Source: Adiantum capillus-veneris (lineage: Eukaryota > Streptophyta > Polypodiopsida > Polypodiales > Pteridaceae). Taken from it: a DNA stretch of 64,000 bases. The DNA lies in the NCBI GenBank assembly GCA_014529385.2, contig CM043962.1, positions 51,218,905 to 51,282,904 on the forward strand, in the 5' to 3' direction. Positions within the stretch are counted from its first letter, which is position 1; each line of letters begins with the position of its first letter. Of the stretch, positions 1 through 11,376 are shown in pieces. A model generated the notes under the pieces. The model did not search any database. It was given only the letters and a program-made list of their open reading frames with translations, and was not told the origin of the DNA. A program made the translations under genes and the position numbers.

Positions 1-1130
1 TTCACAGTCAGTATTCCCACGCATTGACTGACTTTCCCGACGCATATGGGCACTTTGCAAAACCTGGCAAGAATCTGCAGCATGCTGAATTCTCTGTTTT
101 CAGCCCCGAAAATGCGCCAGATCACCTGTACAGCGGTCCCCTCGTGTCCCCGAACCTCCTGGGGTTATTAGGGACCGTTTAGGGCCAAAACCCTAAACCT
201 GCAAAAATACACAGCAGGTTGTAATTTACTGTTTCGGGCGCCGTTTCGCGTGCCGGTCGCATCCGTAGCAAGTCCTCGAGCTCCCGCACTTGCAGGGCTA
301 CTTGCCCTTTGAATCGGACGAGATTTCTGGCGTGAAACCTCTCCGAATTCACCTGTACCTACGGGGGATTAGCCGCTAGCTAATCGAGTACCTGTGCAAG
401 AGGCTCTTGCCTCGGCAATCGCGCATAAACCCACACAACTGTACATTGGTCAATTGAAAAGCCCACTAGAGGGGCATAACATACTGCCATAGGGGAGAGA
501 GAGGGCAGTGCGTAGCGTGCAGGGCATCACTCCTGGCACCGCACTGTACATAGGAGGGAAAAGAAGCACTCCATAGCTCTTAACCTGTGACAGAAGCTGA
601 AAACTCAGCCTTTCTTCTCTAAATTCAGCGCCAACTCCTCCTTGCATTGGAAAGTGCACCAGAATGTGTCACTTGGCGCATTTACAAGCATTTTCCTGTT
701 TCGGGGTTGCCGCCTAAAAGTCTCCCAACCGGTTGCCCAGTTGACTTCACGGCAGAGTAAGAAAATGTTTCCCTTGTCATTCCGGAGGTAATGACGCAAA
801 CACATTTTCAGGTCCCAAAATAGCAGTTCCCTAAATTTTAGGAGATGTTGCCATTGTATCTTTCTAGGTCATCTGACCCCCTTTGTACACTGTAGCCACA
901 CCCAAAACTGAAATGTAGCCTCTGTAGCAAAGGATTCCACTTTGGCTAGTCAATGACCCCACTTTGGCTAACCATAGTCTTTGTCCAACCTTAGTGCTCT
1001 CTTGCCCTCAGGCTTGGACTCCCTCTGGACAATTCCATACTAGCTATGCAATGCAGGGCAGTTAGATTTCCCGAGGGGTATTTCCAAAAAGTGAAAGTAA
1101 ATAAATAATAAGAAAGAAATCAACAAAAAG
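1..1130. other. Unassigned non-coding stretch
   Basis: I see no coding region here; open frames are short and match no family I know. The first 460 bases are fairly GC-rich. They contain a telobox-like palindrome (177-198), whose surroundings resemble a segment near 4.8 kb. The last part is AT-rich and runs into a GATA microsatellite. Confidence 0.5.
177..198. repeat. Telobox-like inverted repeat, copy 1
   Basis: GTTTAGGG (177-184) and CCCTAAAC (191-198) form a perfect 8-base inverted repeat around a CCAAAA loop. It is followed by a segment containing ACACAGCAGG and TGTAATT. A second diverged copy with the same order lies at 4809-4860. The motif resembles plant telobox/telomere-type sequence (TTTAGGG), but a single unit is not a telomere array. 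Confidence 0.6.
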
Positions 1131-1151
1131 GATAGATAGATAGATAGATAG
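1131..1151. repeat. GATA microsatellite
   Basis: A run of about five GATA units lies immediately upstream of the first recognisable LINE codon (about 1156). It may mark the 5' truncation junction of that element. Confidence 0.8.
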
Positions 1152-1155
1152 GTGT

Positions 1156-3451
1156 GAGCAGGCTCTGGAGACCTTTTGTTGTGCATCGGGCGCATTGATC
1201 AATTGGAGAAAGACAGTGGCTTTCTCGGTTGGTAGTGCTCATGTACCCGATTGGATGGCAGGCGAGGGTTTTAGGTGGATTCCCCCAAGGACTGCAGTTC
1301 GGTACTTGGGCTGTCAGGTTGGTTTGGACTTGTCTCCCGAGTAGCAGATTGCTCCCCTTCTCCTGTCTATCAGGAGAAAGCTGTTACATTGGAGCTCAGC
1401 ACGACTTTCTTTGGCTGGCAGAGTAGTAGTGGCCAACCAGGTGTTGTTGGCGACTATGTGGTACATCACTTCTTGCTGGATCTTCTCGAGTTCTTGTATC
1501 AGCCAGGTAGAGAGGCTGATCAAGAACTTCCTTTGGTTAGGACATGATACTCAGATAGCCCGAGCCAAAGTGGCTTGGCAGGTCATCACTCTTCCTTGTT
1601 CATAAGGAGGGCTTGGGATCATTGACCCAACACAGCAGAGCAGAGCCGTTCTTGGGAAGTTCATCGTTAGAGGACTTCTTCCAGGTGAGGAGCCCTGGAA
1701 GGAGTTCTTGCTACAGCAGCTTCGTGCTAGAGTGCCTCAGGCAGGAGACCCTTGGCAACCTTCGACCAGATGGATCTTCACAGAGATGCACAGAGTTGGT
1801 TTGAGCAGGAGACTGGAGGACCGCTTCGCTGTGAGTCTGCTTCGATCTTGGGAGCTCTTGCGGAGAGGCCTGGAGCAGAGACAGCCTACTTACACGGAGG
1901 AGCGCCTACGGCAGCCCCTTGTCTAGAAACCCATGGTTAGCACTCAGAGAGGCCACTTGGTTGGTAGTCGGCCTCATGTTTCCTTGGTCCCATGGCAGCG
2001 GGTCCAGCGCTCTCTTTAGGTGATTGGTTAGAGTTCACAGGCTTGTCAGAGGAGGTGCAGGGTTTCCAGCTACAGGGCATGAGAGGGGTGCAGAGCATGT
2101 GCCAGGACATCTCAGAGGCAGTTCCAGCTGAGTGGCTCATGCCTCTCGAGCCATTAGCACCCAGGTGGATGGGAGCCTTCACACGACTGGAGGTTCTCAT
2201 CTCCATCAGGGCCGTCTCAAAGACTGCTCCATCCCTTTTCTTCGAGCTTCAGGGTGGGGGACGCCTACAACGAGTTGCAGTATAGGCCCCACAGGTGGTA
2301 GTGTGCTGTTTTCAAAGGATCCGAGTAGTGGGCATCTTTGGGAGGACGTGTGTCATAGATCCTGACCCAATAGCTCTTGAGACTGGACACTGGAGGCTGT
2401 GGGCTTGGGAGTGTTGTCCACTGGCACGAGTACAGTGGGATCCTGGTGAGTGTCTTTGGAGGGGCCCCTTCTCTTCTGCAGACCACCCAGGATTCCCTTT
2501 CTTTCAGTACATTGTTCAACTGGGACGTCATATACTAGCAGCACAGAGAGAGGCCCGCCCCGCTGCAGCACCTCATTGGCAGGAGGAGGGTCTCACAGCT
2601 GAGTTCTTGGCAGCCTTCTGGGAGAGGTTGTGGGACTTCAGACAGCCGAGGCGAGTCACCCTGTTTCAGTGGCTGGTCGCACACAGAGCTACAGCAGTTG
2701 GGAGCTGGCTAGTGCATAGTGGTCTCTCAGCCGCATGCAGCTTGTGACCACCTTGTGGAGAGTTAGCGTCACTGTCTTTGGGACTGTCCCTCGGCCCAGC
2801 AAGTGTGGCTACGAGTTCTTCGGCTGATGCCTGCTCTCTCCACGGCTCGACAATACACTTGGGGAGCAGTGGCTTGGTCCACCCTCACGGGCCCGACACT
2901 TCAGTTTGAGCTATCATCCACCAGCATGATGATAGTGATGCAGGAGGGGCGACCTACACTCCAGCCTGCTACAGAGCTTACTCCACAGGAGTGGTGCAGT
3001 GAGAGAGGAATGTTGGGAGCTCATTAGTGGCCTGACACTCTGGTTCATATGGTGGGCCCGTTGCTTCCGCATCTTTGAGGCTCGCCTTGTGCCACCAGCA
3101 GAGACTGTTCGCGATTTTTGGCTAGAGCTGATCCATACTCTTAGAGGACAGCTTGAGGGACTATAGGGCAGCTCCGATCGCATGCGGGAGCGCAGAGAGG
3201 CTTTCCTTCGACTCTGGCGTCCTGGGCCTTTCTACACCATGGTCCAGGGAGTACTCCGATGGCATTACCGACCACCTGTGGCTTTTCCCTCCTCCCATTT
3301 CTTGATTTAGCCCCATTGTACATATGCTGGTTTTTTCATTGGGAGAGTCTCCCATCATGGTTGTTTAGCCCTCTCTTGAAGAGGTGGTTGTAGCCCTATG
3401 GGCAGTTTCAGTAACTAATAGAAGGATCTTTTTCTCGGAAAAAAAAAAAAA
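1156..3451 (+). pseudogene. 5'-truncated LINE (L1-type non-LTR retrotransposon), reverse transcriptase 3' part to poly(A)
   Basis: This is the C-terminal end of a plant LINE ORF2. Frame 1 from 1156 reads ALETFCCASGALINWRKT, then YLGCQVG, then LSLAGRVVVANQVLLATMWY (about 1402) and RLIKNFLWLG. These are the hallmark segments after the RT active site. A GGLGIIDP segment follows. Near 2640-2815 comes a zf-RVT-like domain (VTLFQWLVAHRA, then C..C, H and C in a CDH...RHCLWDC pattern). The frame is broken by in-frame stops (PE*QIAP near 1341; CS*GGLG near 1603) and by frame changes near 1930 and 2745. The RT catalytic core, endonuclease and ORF1 are absent, so the copy is 5'-truncated. It ends in a poly(A) run at 3439-3451, as expected for target-primed insertion. 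I could not define a target duplication. Confidence 0.85.
3439..3451 (+). other. LINE poly(A) tail
   Basis: Thirteen consecutive A residues close the LINE. They lie about 100 bases from the protease-coding end of the gypsy relic on the other strand. Confidence 0.8.
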
Positions 3452-3549
3452 TTTAAGCAGATACCATCCATTTCAAACAAATTTTAAACAATAGTCCCTC
3501 AAATAGAGTTCAAAAGTGTCTAACTACAAAACAACTTGAAAATTCATTT

Positions 3550-4320
3550 TGGTTTTTTGTTCGGATAGCCGAACTTTGAGGACGATTGGCTTGTCCCTCT
3601 GCATCAGGGTAATGGTTCGGTTCCGGATGTGGAGAATCGCATCATTCTTGTCGTGCCAAGGCATGCCCAAGAGAACGTCACAATTGCCCAACTTCATAAC
3701 GTGGAAATCGACTTTTCCATGCTAATCTTGGATAGTCACTGGAAGAGCACCAATGAGTGGTACCACTTTCTGAGTTTGCCCCATGGCTAGCTCGGCTTCT
3801 CCTTCTTCACCCTCTACATCATAATCAAAGTGCATCTGCTTCAAGAATTCTCGATGGATGAAGTTCTCTATAGCTCCGGGGTCAAAGAAAATAAGGGCTT
3901 TCAAGCCGTTGACTTTGCCATATGCGCGACATTATTCATTTGAACTTTCAAGTCGTATGCCATAGATATCAGGGACTAGTCCAATAGCGGGTCTAGCTCT
4001 CTTAGCTGGAGGTGGCCCTGAAGATCGTTCTGTCGTGGGAGCAGAATGTTGCTCTGTAGACGTCGAGGCTCGCTCAAGACATGTAGTGAATGCATGCCCT
4101 CTTTGAAAACATTGGAAGCATCAGGCTTCTTGTAAAAACGTTTCTCGTTGACGTTGTGTTAGACGAGTATGAGGTCGGGTTTCACGAGGCTCCCGAGAAT
4201 TTGTTCGTTGTTGCCGAGAGGTTTGGTTTGTGGGCGGAGTTAATCCTGTGGAAAACTTCGACTTTCCCTTCATCAGCTTGTAGACGACCGCAACATGGTC
4301 CATAAGCTCTTCCATACTTG
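3550..4320 (-). pseudogene. Ty3/gypsy gag (zinc knuckle) and aspartic protease relic
   Basis: Read on the minus strand, 4315-4121 looks like the C-terminal part of gag (MEELMDHVAVVYKLMKGKSK). Around 4120-4080 there is a CCHC zinc knuckle, CFQCFQRGHAFTTC, fitting C-X2-C-X4-H-X4-C. A retropepsin follows at 3904-3722: ALIFFDPGAIENFI carries the DPGA version of the D-S/T-G-A active site. Further on, CDVLLGMPWHDKNDAIL is the second conserved protease segment (GMPW). Frame changes separate these parts. RT, RNase H and integrase are missing, and coding similarity stops near 3550 close to the LINE tail. LTRs were not found. Confidence 0.8.
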
Positions 4321-6709
4321 AGACTGTTAGAGTTCAGGCTATAACCAGCCTGTACACCGTAGAGGGTGGTACCAATTCAAACTCCTGTTAACTTTACACA
4401 GAGCACTATGAAGAAAAGAGAACACAGATGCGTCCAACGACTAGAATGTCACTGCGCACATGAGACCGACACCTTGTAGGCCTCAAAGATTCGGGTCCCT
4501 TTCGGTTTTTGTTTATTTAATTGAAAGTAGACGATTTGAACACTTACACCAAACTCTCACAAAGCTGTCCAAACCTGGTGAGGGCTGAAAACGCAGGTTT
4601 CCGACCTGATTTCGGCAGCATAACGGCGCCAGAACCCTATAGGTCAAAAGTACCTGTCTAGGACGGATTCCCTCACAATTTAGAAGCTTTCTGGTGAGCT
4701 GTAACAAAATTTTAGCGTGCTGTAATTCCATGTTTGCCACTATCGGGTGCCCAAAATCTTGTACACGCACCCAAGGCTTTCTTGAGGCTTCCCTGGTGTT
4801 CCATTGCTGTTTAGGTGCGAAACCCTAAACGTGTAGAAAAACACAGCAGGCTGTAATTCTCTACTTTGGATCGTTTTTAGCGGAGCAAATAGACCTACGC
4901 GTTGTTAGAGTTACACCACCGTTGCTTCGCCATTTTGTACGGCTAGTGATTGTCCCGGGTTGGCCACCCATTTTTACCACACATGCACACACAAAGCTTG
5001 GATGTTCAGAGGTCACTTTTTTCATTCTTTTGCTGAAGAAGCGCATAGCTTGCAACCCCAGGTGGACTTCATAACGGTGTTTGCACTTAAATTATTGTTT
5101 CAAAATGCTATGGTTTTCATTCTAATTTAAAATAGGTGACGTCTCTGAATTATAGCTTATGAATTTGTTGAATCCATCAGGAGACGTTTCTCCCTCGGAA
5201 TGCTATGTGGAGAAATATTGTTTTTACTTCGGATGAAGCACCTGCACAATAAGGTCACCATTTCTATAAAAATGTCTTCCTATTGTTAAGTCATGGAAGA
5301 AATGTCGTGTATGTTTTGAGTAGCGATGAAAGAGCTCTAATAAATGGAATGTATTGACAGTTCGGATGAGCCTCAACCTGGCATTGGGATCGAGCGAAGG
5401 CCTTGTGTTGAAAGGTAACGATTTCTGTAAATGACGTGCAAGAAAAACTTCTAATGTAGAGTTGTTATGTGAGATGGGGGGCATATTGTATATGTTGAGT
5501 ATTTGGCCCACTGCCCACAATGACATTAAAGAAATGCTTCCTTACCATGATTATATGCCATTGTCTGGGACATCACACAAACGAAATAAAAATGTCTTGT
5601 GGTAGCATTTCTCAAGGATGATGCTCAACAATGGTGCAGTTCATCTGTCTTCTGAACCGCATGTTCCAAGGGCATGGCAAGACTTTAAGACAATCTTTAT
5701 TCGTAGTTACTTCATATCTTTCTCCAAAGTACAACTTCTTGCAGTCTCTGGCTTAAAAAATTGTGTTGTTGCTGTAGCAGCATCGGTCATCTCATATCAG
5801 CAAGAGACGGGGGGTTGGTGACTGCGCTTTCTTTAGCATTTGTTGGTCTATTGTTCTTTCAGTAAACAACAACCAAGTCGTGAAGTGTAATTAGCGACAG
5901 AGTAGTTGAGTATTTTGAGATGGATGGCCATACCTTTGTAAATAAATCCCTCTTGTACCATTTTTCTCTACTCTGTCTCTTAATCTTCCTGCAGCTTGCG
6001 AGCCCAGTTTGTAAATGGCTGTATTTTGTATAGAGCTCTTAAGATTAACTCCACAGTATGGAGCTCACAAAAATATCAAGTGATTGCACATAAATACTAT
6101 GTCTCTGGCAAAGTGGTTTCCATAGGGAATGGTTTTGAAGGATAAGCAAGAGTGGATGATAGACCATTAAAGAACACTCAAGAGAACATTTAAGGTAGGT
6201 GCGGTGATGTCGCCATACTTGGATTAGATGAGTTGGAATAGTAGAGGTAAGAAGGAGTCGGAAGGACCCTCTCCTTTGGCAGATTCAAAATGCCATTCAA
6301 CCATGGGCACTAAAGTGATTGCCATGTGGTCTCAAATTTGAGAAAAATTAGGGCTCAAGCCTACAGAAGGCCTTAGTAAAGCATGGATCTCTTGGAAGCA
6401 AACCGATAAAGCTTGCCGATTTTAGTGCCTCATGGCTGCTTCCTACTACTTATAAATAAGGCAATAACTAAGCATTCTACGACACTCGCCTTGAGGCCTG
6501 CCAATGCCAAAGCCACTGGTAGTCATTCATTCCATGAGAGCCTTCACAGCCCTTGTGCTTCATCTTCCAAAGGAGCTGCCCCTGCCTCGTTTGTAGCTGC
6601 CAATAAACCCTTTTAGGTGAATTTTATTTTTGCAGTTGCCCTTCAATGTGATTCCCTCTACGTCTACTTGGCTTCAATAATGAAAGGATAATCGGAATCA
6701 TATTATTTG

Positions 6710-6711
<2 letters not shown>
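4321..6711. other. Unassigned non-coding stretch
   Basis: It contains the second telobox-like module (4809-4860). The longest frame (5224-5526, minus, 100 codons) matches nothing I recognise. A short plus-strand segment near 5615-5820 (WQDFKTIFIRSYF) is faintly gag-like, but too weak to call. Otherwise I see nothing. Confidence 0.4.
4809..4830. repeat. Telobox-like inverted repeat, copy 2
   Basis: GTTTAGG (4809-4815) pairs with CCTAAAC (4824-4830). As in copy 1, it is followed by an ACACAGCAGG segment and TGTAATT. The two modules are diverged copies of one repeat of at least about 60 bases. Confidence 0.6.

Positions 6712-6752
<41 letters not shown>
6712..6752. repeat. CT microsatellite
   Basis: An uninterrupted CT dinucleotide array of about 20 units. 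Confidence 0.95.
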
Positions 6753-6755
<3 letters not shown>

Positions 6756-6829
6756 CATGCATTCTATCACAAGAAGATTAAGAAATTTTCTCATGTAGGT
6801 CTTTTCCGGTGTTTATCATACAATGAATA

Positions 6830-6999
6830 ACATCATGAGCTTTTGCTCGAGAGGCACCGCATACCTAGCTAGGTGCGATTGGGAGCAGGGGCGGCGGTCC
6901 CCTGCCCCCAATCGTACCTAGCTAGGTATGCGATGCCTCCCTCACAGAAGCTCATGATGTTGAGGTAAGTCACAATGTGGGAATTATTGTAAGAATTTT
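6830..6999. mobile_element. Foldback/MITE-like hairpin element, copy 1
   Basis: Arms of about 60 bases (6830-6891 and 6898-6960) are nearly perfect inverted complements around a short CGGCGGT loop. The outermost 13 bases are ACATCATGAGCTT and AAGCTCATGATGT. Similarity to the second copy (18510-18706) extends right of the hairpin through AAGTCACAATGTGGGAATTA to about 6999. There is no coding capacity. A foldback-type or MITE-like DNA element is the simplest reading. No target duplication was identified. Confidence 0.7.
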
Positions 7000-7654
7000 T
7001 TGTATGTGTAGGCCACTGACACATTTGATATTTGTTTTCCTATTTCTATAGAGGGGCATTGAGGAGTTAGGTTTGTATATGTTTCTTATTGGTTCTATAT
7101 GTATGAGTTTAACCATCTTCTACACAATGAGAGCACCCTCACCCTTCCGTGGTATAGGTATGAGGCTCCCCACGCTCGTCTAAAGTTGCACCACTCATTA
7201 TGAATACATGTTTATTGGCACACTCTCAAGAGTGGATACACATATGTGCAAGATGAAAAGCTTGCCATACTCGCACGGGAGCAAACTAGAGAGAGGAGAT
7301 GGCAAAGGGAAATGGTAAAGCTAAGACCAAATGAAATAAGTATGCAAGACATTTAAATTTCTTTAAAACGACACTTCACATTTAAGTTAAAAAGAGAGAG
7401 AGATATATGTAGAGAGGAAGTAAGAAAGCCACTAGTCCCGAGCACTGTTCGGGAAAATTAAGTTTCATAAACATAAAAAATTTCCTTTAAGGTAGATTCA
7501 AAGAGGATTTTTTCCAAAATGATCAGCATGTTTTAACTCTATTTTCTTGAATTTTCAAGTGGATTTTCTCCTTCTCCCCCTCCCTCCACCGGTTGTTTGG
7601 ATTTTGCAACTGGCTCAAGGCTAAGTTGAGGTACAGTTTTCCCAAACATTGGTC

Positions 7655-7701
<47 letters not shown>

Positions 7702-8809
7702 GGATAGCAATAATGGTACACTTTACATTTATTTTTGGGAAAAGTGAGTATCAAGAGCAACGCATAAAAGAGTCATAAACTTAAACTTTTGCCAAGTGTA
7801 TTCAAATGAGCCACCTCCACTAAAAAGAACCAAAAGCTTTAATTTAATTATTAATCTCATAAATTTTCTTGATATCAAAAATAGATTTGTTGATAATAAA
7901 TTTAATGATATTGGTCTATATCAAACAAGGTGAAATGTCAAAATGGCCTACATGAGAGATGAGAGTGAATCGGTGATCCCATCCTTGTTAGTTGGGCTTG
8001 ACAATCCACCCCCTGAGTACAAACTCATTATGAATTTGTCAACTTTTTGTCTGACGTCACACTTCTCCAAAATACAAGCATATGTGGTCATATTCGGAGA
8101 GAAGGCCTTGCTCTTGTGTACGTCAAAATCTATTAGACGTCGACACATATTTGAAGATCAAGACAACTCTGTCCCAGTGTGTGTGTGTGTATTTTTGTAC
8201 ACTAAAATTACTTTGATTCTATTAAAAGAGTGAATATAAGTTCGGAGAATGTACCAAATGAACCTTGTTGAGAGACATGTATGCAAATGTGGGGTTCGAA
8301 ATAATCAAATGGAATGTGATGACTCTATGCTCCATATCAATTATCGGCATACAAGAGTAATGATGAGAGGTGGATCAAGCTTTGTACACTAGAACATAAG
8401 CAAGGTGAGTTAGCTAAAAGAAGTACAAGAACAATATGATACCATTATGTACATATTTTGTATACTTTCTTCCACTGGAGAAGGCAGTTTTGGTAATAGC
8501 AATACTTCATCTAAAATATGTACTATTGAGGTTTATCTCATGAGAGAAAAATGTATGAGAAGTATAAGTCAAAGGCACTCAACACAAATTAGGTTTGAGT
8601 ATATATTTTCTATGAGTTTTATTTTATTGTGACTCTTTCTTGAGTATTTTGTTTGGTTTACTCATAACCGTTTTAAAAAAAATAATGTTAGTTTGCTTTG
8701 TTCAAATTTGTTGATACTCTTTTTTAAAGACTTCACATAAGGATTTATAATCCTTCATACTTGAAAAGCAATATTCTGCAATGAATGTCTTGAACCTTCA
8801 TCCAATAAG
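7000..8809. other. Unassigned AT-rich stretch
   Basis: No convincing coding region. A GA microsatellite occupies 7656-7698. The 3' terminus of the Helentron (minus orientation) should lie in the right-hand part, but I could not identify it. Confidence 0.4.
7656..7698. repeat. GA microsatellite
   Basis: A GA dinucleotide array of about 21 units. Confidence 0.95.
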
Positions 8810-10102
8810 CTAGAAAATATGTGATTGGTACTCCATGCAATGGGAGATCAATTTGAAACATAGTATTGCAAGCATATATGCTAGATCTTTTTGGAAAGAA
8901 AGATATATTGCATTGTGATCTGACCAATAAATTGGAATGTTGTTTATTTCAGCAGTAGTAAACATTTGGTTGGTCCAAATATGATCAATTGAACTTGCAT
9001 GTGTTGTTGTTGGTAATGTATTTAGAAGATAGAAATTATGTGATGTAATTAGTCGCTGCAACAGTAGCCGTTGTTTAGATTGTTTGAGCATGTCAATATT
9101 GAAGTCTCCAATAATTAACATGGTGCTTTCTTTGTTGCAAGTTTTTAGAATCGTATTTAGTATGTCTAGAAAGGGTTGAATACTATCATATTTTGGAAAC
9201 CAATGGAGTACAATTAGTTGTGATGGCCGATTATTGTCATATTGTATAGTTGCATGTATTCTAAATGCAGGGATATACAATGAAGAGTTATACAAGATTG
9301 ATGCATTATGTTTACTATGTGTAGATATTGTTCTAAATCTTTTATGTGAGTCTCTTAATCTATGATCCATGTTTGCTTCTTGAAAACAAACTATGTAAGT
9401 AAAATTTGTGAGTGGATGTATCTCTATGTATTCAAGATATTTAGACCATGATCTAATCTTCAGTGTGAAAATATCAATAGCATGTTTTTTAGACCATGAT
9501 CTCCATTGTGCTATTGTATCGAGCCGAGAGCTTTCATTTTTGAAAGAGTCTTCAAGAGCGAAGTTTGAAAAATCTAGAGCATGTAGCAGAGTTAATGTTT
9601 CTTTTGAGCGAACTCGAGATAATGCAGTGTAAGTTAGGCCATTCTTGTTGCATTTACTAGATGAGAACGCCATTGTGCGAAGTGAGAGTCCTTGTGATCG
9701 ATGTATAGTACGTGCAAAAGCTTGCTGAATTGGGGATTGAGTTCTGTAATTTTTTTGGGATGTTATTTTGCTCAATTGAAATTGTTTTGTAACTAAAAAT
9801 ATGCTTGTCCACATTGATTTAATGTCTGGTCTATACAAAAACTTGTATTTTAAACGAGTTTCTTGTCCTATTTGTGTGTTGGTGAACTCAATCCACATTA
9901 TTGTTTTAGCATTGAAGGTAGTTAGAGTTTGAAAGTAACCATCAACTCCGTTCACAAGTCCATCATTTATATCATAGTTTCTTGTACATAGTTTGGCCAA
10001 CGTAAATGGTTTTATCTTTAGAATCTTATGAAAACCAATGATCTTGTTTGCATCCCATGTGATTGTTAAGGAAGAGATTGGAGGTTCATCATTCACATTC
10101 AA
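8810..10102 (-). CDS. Helicase C-terminal half fused to EEP endonuclease (open 430-codon part of the Helentron)
   Basis: This is the longest surviving open part of the Helentron. Residues 39-57 contain NDGLVNG, as in PIF1-type helicases. Residues 124-165 hold the last helicase motifs (QAFARTIHRSQGLSL and GLTYTALSR). From about 215 an exonuclease-endonuclease-phosphatase fold follows: FQEAN (241-242 QE, metal-binding Glu), IGDFNID (332-337), SSIDHIWTN (370-378) and WSDHNAIY (394-400). The GDFN and SDH pairs are the usual catalytic residues. The domain would nick DNA during transposition. The upstream helicase part lies in another frame, so this is a fragment, not a gene with its own start; the nominal start codon is internal to the domain. 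Confidence 0.85.
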   Translation of the reverse strand: MNVNDEPPISSLTITWDANKIIGFHKILKIKPFTLAKLCTRNYDINDGLVNGVDGYFQTLTTFNAKTIMWIEFTNTQIGQETRLKYKFLYRPDIKSMWTSIFLVTKQFQLSKITSQKNYRTQSPIQQAFARTIHRSQGLSLRTMAFSSSKCNKNGLTYTALSRVRSKETLTLLHALDFSNFALEDSFKNESSRLDTIAQWRSWSKKHAIDIFTLKIRSWSKYLEYIEIHPLTNFTYIVCFQEANMDHRLRDSHKRFRTISTHSKHNASILYNSSLYIPAFRIHATIQYDNNRPSQLIVLHWFPKYDSIQPFLDILNTILKTCNKESTMLIIGDFNIDMLKQSKQRLLLQRLITSHNFYLLNTLPTTTHASSIDHIWTNQMFTTAEINNIPIYWSDHNAIYLSFQKDLAYMLAILCFKLISHCMEYQSHIF

Positions 10103-10830
10103 TGACCTTTCATCGCTTCAAAAATGTGGTTGTTATGTTCAATTGTCTTTTTTTGCATGAAAAGCAAGTAAGGAGTATTAATATTAAAGAAATTTTGCCT
10201 CAAGAGATCATTGTTTAATGATTGAATATCATCTTTTATCTGTCTGTTTTTTCTAATTCTGTTGAGAAAAGCAATATCTTTTTGACGCATTACTTGTGAT
10301 AGCTTGTACTTTTTGAAGTTTTTTTTTCCAGACACTTTGGCTAAGTGGATCAATTTCTACGAATATCCATTTGTCAATTATAGGCGGTAGAGGTCACCAA
10401 AGCATAGACCATGTAAGCCTCCAAATGCTAGATGATGTATATGTTTAATTGTCTGGAGTCTTTTGTCTATATAAGAGAACATTTATGCTTCTACTAAATA
10501 TATTTTATCTATAATAATTACTTTTAGTTCGTTGTAAGCTTTTGTCAGGGTGTCGAGTTGTGCATCTGGGATTTGGAGTAGTGTTTTTTTGGTTTGTAGG
10601 CTTGTGTAAAGTAAAATGTATTGTTGCTCCATCGATATTATATGTGGCTTTGCCTGTTTATGCCAGTTTAAGAATTTTTGGTTTTAATGGGTCACAAAAG
10701 TCATTACAGTTATACTATCTTGCAAGCTGCTCTGCAAGTGGTTTTAACAAAACAATTTTTCCAATTACGGTGCCTCCGGTTATGAATGCAAAAATTTACG
10801 TATTTGAGTCATATTAAGTTTTATACATAA
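10099..10830 (-). pseudogene. PIF1-type helicase N-terminal half, decayed
   Basis: Reading the minus strand from 10830, I see RQLNAQQRFF, then a damaged Walker A (ITGGTVIGK in place of GGxGxGKS, about 10780). Then come TGKATYNIDGATIH (about 10640), a Walker B region IIIDKIYLVEA*MFSYIDKRL (about 10510) and AFGGLHGLCFGDLYRL (about 10430-10385). KLSQVMRQKDIAFLNRIRKN lies in the open stretch 10353-10099. Several stops and at least two frame changes occur. The order and spacing match Helitron helicases, and the segment joins the 8810-10102 frame. Confidence 0.8.
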
Positions 10831-11159
10831 TCACTAGAGAAAAATCTTTGTTGTGCATTCAATTGTCTAATTTGCACATAATCTTTGGTTGTCGGATTTA
10901 GTAATATATTGATGCTGTTGAATCTTACGATATTTATCTTGAATAGCATCAAACATTACGTAAAGCTCAATATCTATATCATCCTTAACTCTTGAGAAGT
11001 CTATATCCGTATCAACGTCATCGTATATATGATCTTCAACTCTCTCACATGCTAGCTAATCAATGTTGTACCATTGCTCATCAATTGCATTAGCTTTTCC
11101 ATAGTTATATTTGTTGTAATTTTTGTAAATTTGATTCTTATGTAGTTCAAACATTCTCC

Positions 11160-11376
11160 AATGAGCATTTGCATCAAGAATGGTTTCTTCACTTAAATGG
11201 GTGCATCTTCAATCCATGATTGTGCTCACTTATGTGAGATTGAAACTCCGTAATTAAAAAGAAATCTTGAATTGAGCAGTAAATATGTAAAGTTTATTTT
11301 AATAATCTTCTCAAACATGATGTTTTGTGATTATAAGATCTTGCACATGTGACAGGGTCTTCTCTTATCAGATTAA
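11160..11376 (-). pseudogene. Helentron Rep domain, HUH-containing part
   Basis: Starting at the inserted element and reading leftward on the minus strand: LIREDPVTCARSYNHK (about 11372-11325), then DFFLITEFQSHISEHNHGL with a His-x-His pair. WIEDAPI follows in a neighbouring frame (about 11200). These correspond to the DPVTCAR, EFQxRGxPHxH and LLWxxDAP segments of Helitron Rep nickases. The HUH is HNH here, and one frame change lies beside it. Confidence 0.75.

Noticed and set aside
177-198. Interstitial telomere array
   Set aside because: Only one inverted pair of TTTAGGG-like units occurs, not a tandem array.
5224-5526. 100-codon minus-strand frame
   Set aside because: No recognisable domain, no second exon or partner, and length is within what AT-moderate random sequence gives.
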